DNA from: JANNAT01 sp031422555
GTDB taxonomy: Bacteria; Pseudomonadota; Alphaproteobacteria; Rhodobacterales; Rhodobacteraceae
Length of the DNA: 17,296 bases
Direction: 5' to 3'
NCBI GenBank assembly: GCA_031422555.1
Contig: JANPLZ010000165.1
Coordinates: 1-17,296 of the forward strand
The translations under genes and the position numbers were made by a program. Shown one piece after another: positions 8,783 to 14,835 of this stretch (the first letter of the stretch is position 1; each line of letters starts with the position of its first letter). The notes under the pieces are model-generated. The model did no database searches, was not told the DNA's origin, and saw nothing but the letters and a program-made list of their open reading frames with translations.

Positions 8783-9313
8783 ATGTATCCAATCTTTCGA
8801 ATGGCAAAAGAGTTCTGGAAATTCCGCAACGCGCCGCCGCTGCAAATCCTGCAACCGCATCACAGTCAGCATATCGTCTGGCCTTGGGATCTGGATTTGT
8901 GGCGAGAGTTGAACAATGGCCGCACCCTTACCCTTTTCGATCTGGGTCGCGTCCCGATGGCGGTTCGCATGGGGTTCGACAAGGTTGCCAAAACGCGCGG
9001 TTGGGGCATCACTGTGGCGGGAAATTCTATCCGCTACCGTCGCCGGGTGACAGCGTTTACCAAACTGTCGCAGACCAGCCGGGTGGTGGGTTGGGACAAT
9101 CGGTTCGTCTACATGGAGCAAAGCTTTTGGCGCGGTGACGAATGCACAGCCCATATGCTGTTGCGGTCGGCGTTTGTGTCAAAGGCCGGAATCGTGTCGC
9201 CGGCTGAAGTTCTGGCGGCCCTTGGCCAAGTCCAGCCAAGCCCGGATCTGCCTGCTTGGATCGTCAAATGGATCGCCGCCGATGCCGATCGCCCTTGGCC
9301 GCCGCTTCGGTAG
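8783..9313 (+). CDS. Thioesterase-like (hotdog-fold) family protein
   Basis: This 176-residue protein resembles the alphaproteobacterial acyl-CoA thioesterase-like family related to THEM6/4HBT proteins. The segment WPWDLDLWRELNNGRTLTLFDLGR (about 33-56) is the usual active-site-helix region. The strands GITVAGNSIRYRRRV (75-89), GWDNRFVYMEQSFWRG (103-118) and AHMLLRSAFV (123-132) fit a hotdog fold. The substrate is unknown. The ATG at 8783 is chosen because AGAGG lies about 6 nt upstream and the family starts MYPxFRxAKE. The 42 extra upstream residues in the open frame are not family-like. It is divergent from yggT and upstream of the MFS gene. Confidence 0.82.
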   Translation: MYPIFRMAKEFWKFRNAPPLQILQPHHSQHIVWPWDLDLWRELNNGRTLTLFDLGRVPMAVRMGFDKVAKTRGWGITVAGNSIRYRRRVTAFTKLSQTSRVVGWDNRFVYMEQSFWRGDECTAHMLLRSAFVSKAGIVSPAEVLAALGQVQPSPDLPAWIVKWIAADADRPWPPLR

Positions 9314-9321
9314 ACCTGCGC

Positions 9322-9350
9322 AGCCCGTGCTTGCGTAAACGGGGCTTTTC
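9322..9350 (+). terminator. Weak candidate intrinsic terminator after the thioesterase gene
   Basis: AGCCCGT (9322-9328) pairs with ACGGGGCT (9339-9346), with one unpaired base, around a 10-nt loop. It is followed by TTTC. The T tract is short, so some or all transcription may continue into the MFS gene. Confidence 0.35.
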
Positions 9351-9388
9351 AGGCTTGATCAGCAAAAATTGGCATAAGGGATCACGGA

Positions 9389-10756
9389 ATGGCAACGGCA
9401 CGACAGCGGATCTGGGGCTGGTATTTCTTCGATTGGGCCAGCCAACCCTATAACACTTTGTTGCTGACCTTCATTTTTGGCCCCTATTTTGCGGAAATCG
9501 CGCGCGGGTATTACATGGGCACCGGGATGGAGGAAGAGGCCGCCAAGGCCGCTGCCCAATCCTATTGGGGCTTTGGTCTGGCGATATCGTCCCTTGCCAT
9601 TGCGGTTTTGGCCCCGATTTTGGGCGCGATTGCCGATGGCACCGGGCGGCGGTTGATCTGGGTCTGGCTGTTTTCGGCGTTTTACGTCGTCGGCGCGTTT
9701 GGCCTGTGGTGGGTGGCGCCGGGCGGCGAGCAAGACGTTTTGTTCTGGGCGGTGGCGTTTTTTGGCATCGGCTTTATAGGGATGGAATTCGCGACGATCT
9801 TTACCAATTCCCTGATGCCGTCGCTGACCAACCACGATGATCTGGGGCAGGTATCGGGGTCGGGCTTTGCTTTTGGGTATCTTGGCGGGTTGCTGGCCTT
9901 GGTCATCATGCTGTGTCTGTTTGCCGAAAATGCCACGACCGGGCTGACGTTGATCAAGATCAATCCGATTTTGGGGCTTGATGCCGAAGCCCGCGAAGGC
10001 ACCCGCGCCGTGGGTCCATTCACCGCGATCTGGTATATGGTGTTCATGATCCCGTTCTTTTTATGGGTGAAAGAGCCGAAAACGGATGCCCGCCCGCTGA
10101 ATATCGGGGCGGCGCTGGGCAGTCTGGTGGAATTGTTGAAGGGGCTGCGGTTCCGGCGCAGCATGTCGGCCTATCTGGCGTCGTCGCTGTTTTACCGCGA
10201 CGCGCTGAACGCGCTGTATGGCTTTGGCGGGGTTTACGCCTCTGGTGTGTTGAACTGGTCGATCATCCAGATCGGCACTTTTGGTATTTTGGGAGCAATA
10301 ACGGCGATGGTGGCGGCGTGGGTCGGTGGGCGGGCCGACAAACGGTTCGGGCCGAAACCGGTGATTGCCGTGTCCATCGTTGTGCTGATGATCGTTTGCA
10401 CGGTGATCGTCGGGATGACGCGCGAAAGCATCTGGGGCTATGCGATGGACCCGGCCTCGGGCACGCCCGACTTGATTTTCTATATCTGCGGCGGCCTGAT
10501 CGGGGCGGCGGGGGGCACGTTGCAAGCCGCATCGCGCACCATGATGGTGCGCCACACCACGCCTGACCGCGCCACCGAAGCCTTTGGCCTGTTCGCGCTG
10601 TCGGGCAAAGTTGCCAGCTTTATGTCGCCCTTCCTGATCGGGGTTGTCACAGCCGCCAGCGGATCGCAGCGCATCGGCATCTCGCCGTTGATCGCGCTGT
10701 TTGCCATTGGTTTGGTTCTGCTAATCTGGGTCAAGCCAAGGGGTGAACAGGTATGA
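9389..10756 (+). CDS. MFS transporter, UMF1 (Atg22-like) family
   Basis: This is a 455-residue inner-membrane transporter with about 12 hydrophobic segments. The N-terminal WYFFDWASQPYNT (11-23) is the hallmark of the UMF1/Atg22 branch. The loop GAIADGTGRR (79-88) and the mid-protein GGRADKRFG correspond to the MFS motif A positions of each half. The yeast relative Atg22 exports amino acids from the vacuole; substrates of the bacterial members are mostly unknown. An AAGGGATCACGG stretch lies just upstream of the ATG. The stop codon overlaps the mepA start by four bases (ATGA), which implies translational coupling to a periplasmic murein endopeptidase. That context is compatible with uptake of a peptidoglycan fragment or amino acid, but this is inference only. 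Confidence 0.9.
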   Translation: MATARQRIWGWYFFDWASQPYNTLLLTFIFGPYFAEIARGYYMGTGMEEEAAKAAAQSYWGFGLAISSLAIAVLAPILGAIADGTGRRLIWVWLFSAFYVVGAFGLWWVAPGGEQDVLFWAVAFFGIGFIGMEFATIFTNSLMPSLTNHDDLGQVSGSGFAFGYLGGLLALVIMLCLFAENATTGLTLIKINPILGLDAEAREGTRAVGPFTAIWYMVFMIPFFLWVKEPKTDARPLNIGAALGSLVELLKGLRFRRSMSAYLASSLFYRDALNALYGFGGVYASGVLNWSIIQIGTFGILGAITAMVAAWVGGRADKRFGPKPVIAVSIVVLMIVCTVIVGMTRESIWGYAMDPASGTPDLIFYICGGLIGAAGGTLQAASRTMMVRHTTPDRATEAFGLFALSGKVASFMSPFLIGVVTAASGSQRIGISPLIALFAIGLVLLIWVKPRGEQV

Positions 10757-11643
10757 TCCAACGACTGCTTTTATGTGCGGCCTTGTTGATGCCGTGGCCG
10801 GCGCAAGCCGAAAATTTGGCAAATAGATTGTTTGGGGCCAAAGACTTGCCTTCCCAGCAAGACCCGATGCCGATCGGGTCTTATGCGCGGGGTTGCGGGG
10901 CCGGGATGATGGAATTGCCCGAAACCGGGCCAAGTTGGCAAGCGATGCGGCTGGACCGGAACCGCAATTTTGGCCACCCGGTGCTGGTGGATTATCTGAT
11001 AGATTTGTCGCAGGCCGCCCAGCAAATCGGCTGGGCCGGGCTGTATATCGGCGACATGGCGCAACCGCGCGGTGGGCCGATGACTTCGGGCCATGCCAGT
11101 CACCAGATCGGACTTGATGCCGATGTCTGGATGCTGCCGCCCGCCCGGTTGAACCTGTCGCGCAGCGAGCGTGAAGCGATCAGTTCGATCCCGGTGCGGT
11201 CAGCCGATCAAAAATCGGTGACCGACAATTGGACCAAAAGCCATCACGCGCTGTTAAAAGCGGCAGCGTCGGATGCGCGGATCGACCGCATTTTCGTGGC
11301 CGCCGCGGTCAAGCTGGAAATGTGCAAAACCGCCAAACGGGCAGACAAGAAATGGCTGCAGAAAATTCGCCCGGTGGCAGGGCATGACACCCATTTTCAC
11401 GTCCGCCTGAAATGCCCAAAAGGCGCGCGGCTGTGCGAAACGCAAACGCCAACGGTGGGCGATCTTTCAAATGGCGGCGATGGTTGCGACGAGACTTTGG
11501 ATTATTGGGTGTCAGAGGCTTATCTGAACCCGCCAAAATCAAGCAAACCACCAAAATCAGACGATCCGCCGGAAAAAGGCCCAAGGCAATTCACCATGGC
11601 TGATTTGCCAAAGCAATGCGCCGACATTCTGTCCTCAGAGTAG
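10753..11643 (+). CDS. mepA: Penicillin-insensitive murein endopeptidase MepA
   Basis: This 296-residue exported LAS-family zinc peptidase cleaves D-alanyl-meso-diaminopimelate cross-links in peptidoglycan. A signal peptide covers residues 1-19 (ending AQA). Active-site motifs are SGHASHQIGLDADVW (zinc ligands H117 and D124, with H114 nearby) and HDTHFHVRL (H211, H214, H216). By alignment with E. coli MepA, H216 is the third zinc ligand and H214 the catalytic residue. The C-terminal 60 or so residues are rich in proline and lysine before ending FTMADLPKQCADIL. The start overlaps the MFS stop as ATGA, and the 3' end overlaps the next gene by 28 bp. Confidence 0.96.
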   Translation: MIQRLLLCAALLMPWPAQAENLANRLFGAKDLPSQQDPMPIGSYARGCGAGMMELPETGPSWQAMRLDRNRNFGHPVLVDYLIDLSQAAQQIGWAGLYIGDMAQPRGGPMTSGHASHQIGLDADVWMLPPARLNLSRSEREAISSIPVRSADQKSVTDNWTKSHHALLKAAASDARIDRIFVAAAVKLEMCKTAKRADKKWLQKIRPVAGHDTHFHVRLKCPKGARLCETQTPTVGDLSNGGDGCDETLDYWVSEAYLNPPKSSKPPKSDDPPEKGPRQFTMADLPKQCADILSSE

Positions 11644-12512
11644 CGGCCGGATTGGTGCTGATCGCGGGCCTAGAAGGCAGCGCCAGCCCGGTACCGCCGC
11701 CCGGTTTCTTGGCCGATTTCGCCTGGCACATGCCAGACGCGGCATTCGGCGGTCTTTCGGGGTTGGAAATATCTGCCGATGGGCTGGCGTTCAGCGTGGT
11801 ATCCGACCGGGGCGCCTTTACCTCGGGCACCTTCACCCGTGACGATCAAGGCCGCATCACCGGGTTTACCGCCGCGCCGATGACGTTGCTGCTGGATGAA
11901 AACGCGGGCCCATTCGACGATGACTCTCATGATAGCGAAGGGTTGGCGATTGCAGGGGATGGCACGGCCTATGTGTCGTTCGAAGGCGGCGCGCGGGTGG
12001 TGCGATTTGATCGTTTGGGCAGCATCTCCGTTCCCCTTCCCATCCCGCGCGAATTTACCGCGATGCAAGAAAATTCCGCCCTCGAAGCCTTGGCGATTGA
12101 CGCCGAAGGCACGCTTTACACGTTGCCCGAACGATCGGGTGCCCTGACCAAACCTTTTCCGGTCTACCGGTTCAAAGGCGGCAAATGGGACGCTGACCTG
12201 ACGATCCCCCGCAGTGGCACCTTTTTGCCCGTTTCGGCCGATTTTGGCCCCGATGGTAAGTTTTACCTGCTGGAGCGGCAGTTTCGGGGCCTTGCCGGAT
12301 TTTCCAGCCGTCTGCGCGGGTTTTCGCTGGGCCCAGATGGTTTTGGTGTGCCCGAAGTGTTGTTTGAAACCCCGGTTGGCCTGCATGACAATCTGGAGGG
12401 GCTGGCGATCTGGCGCGATCCGGCAGGGCAGTTGCGCGCCACCATGGCGTCTGACGATAATTTCAAGGTCTTTTTGCGCAGTCAAATCGTGGAATACCGC
12501 CTGCCCGATTGA
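11616..12512 (+). CDS. Exported phytase-like / esterase-like beta-propeller protein
   Basis: This 298-residue protein begins with a likely Sec signal peptide (MRRHSVLRVAAGLVLIAGLEGSAS). The body matches the 'esterase-like activity of phytase' family (Pfam PF13449 as I recall it). Its signatures are FGGLSGLEIS with VVSDRG (44-66), HDSEGLAI (105-112), YVSFEG (119-124), NSALEALA (153-160), PERSG (171-175) and, near the C-terminus, HDNLEGLAIW. These repeats fit a beta-propeller; activity is poorly defined for most members. It overlaps mepA by 28 bp and lacks an obvious ribosome binding site at the ATG (11616), so it may rely on translational coupling. No better in-frame start that keeps the signal peptide was found. 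Confidence 0.83.
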   Translation: MRRHSVLRVAAGLVLIAGLEGSASPVPPPGFLADFAWHMPDAAFGGLSGLEISADGLAFSVVSDRGAFTSGTFTRDDQGRITGFTAAPMTLLLDENAGPFDDDSHDSEGLAIAGDGTAYVSFEGGARVVRFDRLGSISVPLPIPREFTAMQENSALEALAIDAEGTLYTLPERSGALTKPFPVYRFKGGKWDADLTIPRSGTFLPVSADFGPDGKFYLLERQFRGLAGFSSRLRGFSLGPDGFGVPEVLFETPVGLHDNLEGLAIWRDPAGQLRATMASDDNFKVFLRSQIVEYRLPD

Positions 12513-12593
12513 CAGCGGCGCAATCTGCCGCCACAAGCCGGGCGTCCCCAGCCGGGGCCAAGTTTCCGCAACCTTGTCAAAACGGATCAAAGA
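12513..12593. other. Short intergenic region before yhhQ
   Basis: These 81 bp contain a small hairpin GCGGC/GCCGC (12515-12519 with 12527-12531) without a T tract, so it is not a convincing intrinsic terminator. I looked for a preQ1 riboswitch, which controls some queuosine-precursor transporters, and saw no recognisable one. The downstream gene may be co-transcribed with those before it. Confidence 0.4.
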
Positions 12594-13214
12594 ATGAAAC
12601 ACCATCTTCTTGGCAGCCTTGCCATGGCCGCCGTCGTCGTTGCTTCCAATATTCTTGTGCAATATCCCATCGGCCAATGGCTGACCTGGGGGGCGTTTTC
12701 CTATCCGCTGGCCTTTCTGGTATCCGATCTGATCAACCGCTTTCACGGCCCTGCCGCCGCCCGCCGGGTGGTTTATGCCGGTTTGGCAGTCGGGCTGATT
12801 TGTTCGTTTATTGGCACACAGATCAACGGCGAATTTGGCCCCTTGGTCACTTTGCGCGTGGCAATCGGATCGGGTCTGGCGTTTCTGGTCGGGCAATTGC
12901 TGGACATTACGCTGTTTGACCGGTTGCGCCGGTCTGCGTGGTGGCGCGCGCCGTTTTTGTCAACCCTGCTGGGGTCTACGGCCGACACGGCGATCTTTTT
13001 CACCATCGCTTTTTCCGCAGCTTTGGTCTGGATCGAGCCCGGCAATGACGTGTCTTGGGCAACCGGCCCGGTGGCCTTGCTGGGTGTGGGGCCGGTTGTG
13101 CCGCTTTGGGTGTCGTTGGGCGCGGCAGATTTTGGCGTCAAACTGGCCGTCGACGCGCTTGCCCTGCTGCCCTTTCGCCTTGCAATTGCAAAATACGCAG
13201 CACGGATAGCGTAA
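12594..13214 (+). CDS. yhhQ: Queuosine precursor transporter, YhhQ (VUT) family
   Basis: This 206-residue integral membrane protein has about six hydrophobic segments. Family signatures are VVASNILVQYPI (15-26), WGAFSYPLAFLVSDLINR (32-49), the central RVAIGSGLAFLVGQLLDITLFDRLR, and WWRAPFLSTLLGSTADTAIFF. In E. coli YhhQ takes up the queuosine precursors preQ0 and preQ1 for tRNA wobble modification. GGATCAAAGA precedes the ATG. The gene ends only a few bases before the TTGACA element of the next region. Confidence 0.93.
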   Translation: MKHHLLGSLAMAAVVVASNILVQYPIGQWLTWGAFSYPLAFLVSDLINRFHGPAAARRVVYAGLAVGLICSFIGTQINGEFGPLVTLRVAIGSGLAFLVGQLLDITLFDRLRRSAWWRAPFLSTLLGSTADTAIFFTIAFSAALVWIEPGNDVSWATGPVALLGVGPVVPLWVSLGAADFGVKLAVDALALLPFRLAIAKYAARIA

Positions 13215-13220
13215 ATTCTT

Positions 13221-13249
13221 TTGACAAACACAAAATCTGTGTCACCCTC
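13221..13249 (+). promoter_or_regulatory. TTGACA element and palindrome upstream of the small leader transcript
   Basis: TTGACA (13221-13226) is a perfect -35 hexamer, but the base composition 16-18 bp downstream (around CACCCT, 13243-13248) is a poor -10. The same stretch holds inverted repeats: ACACA-aaatc-TGTGT (13228-13242) and the TGACA/TGTCA pair at 13222-13226 and 13240-13244. These could be an operator or a short RNA hairpin. A promoter is needed somewhere here if the small transcript is not simply read through from yhhQ. Confidence 0.3.
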
Positions 13250-13269
13250 AGCTTATCGAAAACCATTTT

Positions 13270-13286
13270 GAAAGGAGGTGATCCAG
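13270..13286 (+). promoter_or_regulatory. Extended Shine-Dalgarno, 17-nt perfect complement of the 16S rRNA 3' end
   Basis: GAAAGGAGGTGATCCAG is the exact reverse complement of CTGGATCACCTCCTTTC, the usual end of alphaproteobacterial 16S rRNA. Ordinary sites match 4-7 nt. The GGAGG core (13274-13278) is 7 nt before the GTG at 13286, so spacing is ideal for that start. The last matching base is the first base of the GTG itself. Confidence 0.85.
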
Positions 13287-13342
13287 TGTCTAGAGTGATG
13301 TTGGAGATAGGTTTCGGGACAGTCATGGGGGGTGTTTTCTAG
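13286..13342 (+). CDS. Putative 18-residue leader peptide (minigene)
   Basis: GTG (13286) to TAG (13340) encodes MSRVMLEIGFGTVMGGVF. The start is fixed by the ideal spacing from the extended Shine-Dalgarno. A second GTG (13295) and an ATG (13298) in the same frame are 16-19 nt from the core and less likely. The third codon is AGA and the eighth ATA, both normally rare in GC-rich alphaproteobacteria. The peptide is hydrophobic and glycine-rich, with no recognised domain. There is no run of codons for one amino acid of the kind used in amino-acid attenuators. It could be translated for regulation rather than for its product. Confidence 0.5.
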   Translation: MSRVMLEIGFGTVMGGVF

Positions 13343-13389
13343 GGTAGAACCTGGTGAACAGACCGCAGATTGGGTGGTTTCCTAACCTA

Positions 13390-13409
13390 CCGATCTCCTT
13401 AGATCTCGG
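13390..13409 (+). other. Hairpin presenting an anti-Shine-Dalgarno loop
   Basis: CCGA (13390-13393) pairs with TCGG (13406-13409), and TCT with AGA inside it, leaving a CCTT loop. CTCCTT (13395-13400) is complementary to AAGGAG (13272-13277) in the extended Shine-Dalgarno upstream, with GAT/ATC as a possible extension. It could fold locally or sequester the ribosome binding site. Confidence 0.45.
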
Positions 13410-13443
13410 AAAGGGTCGCCAAAACTGGCGACCCTTTCTCTTT
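13410..13443 (+). terminator. Strong intrinsic terminator between the leader ORF and arfB
   Basis: AAAGGGTCGCC (13410-13420) and GGCGACCCTTT (13427-13437) form an 11-bp perfect stem with a 6-nt AAAACT loop, followed by CTCTTT. It faces the plus strand. It lies upstream of arfB, so it would stop transcripts arriving from yhhQ or from the leader before they reach arfB unless there is readthrough. Confidence 0.85.
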
Positions 13444-13468
13444 ATCCGCGATGCCGCTACGGTGAGTT

Positions 13469-13891
13469 ATGCTGAGAATTTCCGATACTGTGACCATCGC
13501 CGACTGGGAACTGAGCGAAAGCTTTGTGCGCGCCTCGGGGCCGGGTGGCCAGAACGTTAACAAAGTGTCAACGGCGGTAGAGCTGCGTTTTGAAGCAGAA
13601 CGCTCGCCGCATCTGGCGTTGTCGGTGAAGGCGCGGTTGAAAAAACTGGCGGGGCGGCGCTGGACGACGGAAGGCGCGATCGTGATTCAGGCCGAAGAAA
13701 CCCGCAGTCAGGCGCGCAACCGCGAATTGGCCCGCGAACGGTTGGTCGACATGATCCGCGCGGCTTTGGTTGCGCCAAAGCGCCGTATCGCCACCAAACC
13801 CAGTCACGGCGCGCAAATGCGGCGGGTGGCCGCCAAAACCCAGCGCGCCGAGATCAAATCCCTGCGGGCAAAACCGGATGACGAGGAATGA
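13469..13891 (+). CDS. arfB: Alternative ribosome-rescue factor B (peptidyl-tRNA hydrolase ArfB/YaeJ)
   Basis: This 140-residue protein is the same length as E. coli ArfB. The GGQ motif lies in GPGGQNVNK (G26, G27, Q28). The basic C-terminal tail (about 101-135, KRRIATKPS...MRRVAAKTQRAEIKSLRAK) is the part that enters the empty mRNA channel of stalled ribosomes. ArfB hydrolyses peptidyl-tRNA on ribosomes stuck at the 3' end of a truncated mRNA, as a back-up to trans-translation. It is shorter than RF1/RF2 and lacks their codon-recognition domains. The ATG at 13469 fits the family but has only a weak GGTGAG very close upstream. The start is 25 nt past the terminator tail, leaving little room for its own promoter. 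Its last four bases overlap the start of the next gene. Confidence 0.95.
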   Translation: MLRISDTVTIADWELSESFVRASGPGGQNVNKVSTAVELRFEAERSPHLALSVKARLKKLAGRRWTTEGAIVIQAEETRSQARNRELARERLVDMIRAALVAPKRRIATKPSHGAQMRRVAAKTQRAEIKSLRAKPDDEE

Positions 13892-14835
13892 CCAGCCTTG
13901 AGGCCTCGGCAAACGAGGCGGCCTTGCATTGGAACGGCAGCGTCATTCGATTGATAAGCCACCGCGAAAACGCAGTATTTGAAATGGCCACGCCCGATGG
14001 CCGCGCCGCCTTGCGGTTGCACCGTGAAGGCTATCAGAACGACGCCGCCATCCGGTCGGAACTTTGGTGGTGCGCCGCGCTGGCCGCGCTGGATATTGCC
14101 GTGCCCAAACCCATCGCGGCGCAAACCGGGGCTTTGTTGGTGGCGCTTGCGTCGGGCCGCAATGCATCGGCTGTTGGCTGGCTGACGGGTACGCCGTTGG
14201 GCTATGCGGCGGTGCCTTTCGATCAGCCGCTTGCTCAAATTGTTCAACGCCACCGCGCCCTTGGCCGATTGATTGCCAGCCTTCACACTGCGACAGACCG
14301 CTTGACGCTGCCGACGGATTTCACCCGTCCGCGCTGGGATATCGACGGATTGGTGGGGGAATCCCCGTTTTGGGGCCGGTTCTGGGATCATCCTGCCGCG
14401 ACCCCGGATCAGACCAAAACCCTGATCCGCGCACGTGCCTTTCTGCAGGCGTATCTAACCAATCACGCCGCAACGGGCAAAGATTTTGGCCCGATTCACG
14501 CCGATGTTTTGCGGGAAAATATATTAGTGAATGGTAATTCACTTTCGTTGATCGACTTTGACGATTCCGGTTTCGGCTTTCGGTTGTATGATCTTGGCAC
14601 GGTGATGTCGCAGAATTTATATGAACCTGGCTATGCCCAAATCCGCGACGCGTTGATCGCGGGTTATGCGGAAACCCGGACGGCCACGGTGCAGCAAGTC
14701 GAGATGTTCACGCTGATGCGCTGTTGCGCGTCGGTTGGCTGGACCGCGCCACGGCTGGATGCGGCCGATCCGGTGCACCGCAGCCATATCGCACGCGCAG
14801 TGATGTGGGCGGATCGGCTGCTGCCGAAGACTTAG
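13888..14835 (+). CDS. Aminoglycoside phosphotransferase / homoserine-kinase-like family kinase
   Basis: This 315-residue protein has an APH-type fold. The catalytic loop is GPIHADVLRENILV, with H204, D206 and N211 of the HxDxxxxN motif. The metal-binding motif is LIDFDDSGFG (D223, D225). The beta-3 strand reads AALRLHREGY, where the ATP-binding lysine of other kinases is expected; R43 or another residue may substitute. Such proteins phosphorylate small hydroxyl-containing molecules (homoserine, choline, sugars, sometimes aminoglycosides), or proteins in the SrkA branch; the substrate cannot be told from sequence. The ATGA overlap with arfB implies translational coupling. Its TAG stop overlaps the convergent pncB stop. 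Confidence 0.85.
   Translation: MTSLEASANEAALHWNGSVIRLISHRENAVFEMATPDGRAALRLHREGYQNDAAIRSELWWCAALAALDIAVPKPIAAQTGALLVALASGRNASAVGWLTGTPLGYAAVPFDQPLAQIVQRHRALGRLIASLHTATDRLTLPTDFTRPRWDIDGLVGESPFWGRFWDHPAATPDQTKTLIRARAFLQAYLTNHAATGKDFGPIHADVLRENILVNGNSLSLIDFDDSGFGFRLYDLGTVMSQNLYEPGYAQIRDALIAGYAETRTATVQQVEMFTLMRCCASVGWTAPRLDAADPVHRSHIARAVMWADRLLPKT

Larger units (their letters stand above)
13250..13443 (+). ncRNA. Candidate structured leader / small RNA ending at an intrinsic terminator, upstream of arfB
   Basis: The segment between yhhQ and arfB has three linked RNA elements: a 17-nt Shine-Dalgarno fully complementary to the 16S rRNA tail (13270-13286), an 18-codon ORF, and a strong terminator (13410-13443). 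Between the ORF stop and the terminator, GGTAG (13343-13347) can pair with CTACC (13387-13391) and AACC (13348-13351) with GGTT (13376-13379). A hairpin at 13390-13409 exposes CTCCTT. The 5' end is a guess because the promoter is unclear. The RNA may be a regulated leader of arfB, a stand-alone small RNA, or both. Rhodobacter UpsM is a known case of an abundant small RNA made by premature termination in a leader, but I am not claiming homology. Confidence 0.5.

Noticed and set aside
12513..12593. Possible preQ1 riboswitch before yhhQ
   Set aside because: The function of yhhQ invites it, but no recognisable preQ1 aptamer pattern is visible, only a short GC hairpin.
11670..12896. A 408-codon minus-strand open frame opposite the phytase-like and yhhQ genes
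   Set aside because: It spans two well-supported plus-strand genes and their junction, has biased shadow composition and no domain.
13055..13342. A 95-codon frame whose last 18 codons are the leader ORF
   Set aside because: The upstream part is an out-of-frame shadow of yhhQ. The extended Shine-Dalgarno places the real start at the GTG at 13286.
14526..14543. A 7-bp hairpin AGTGAAT/ATTCACT in a locally AT-rich patch
   Set aside because: It lies inside the catalytic-loop region of the APH-family gene, has no T tract, and is not at a gene boundary.
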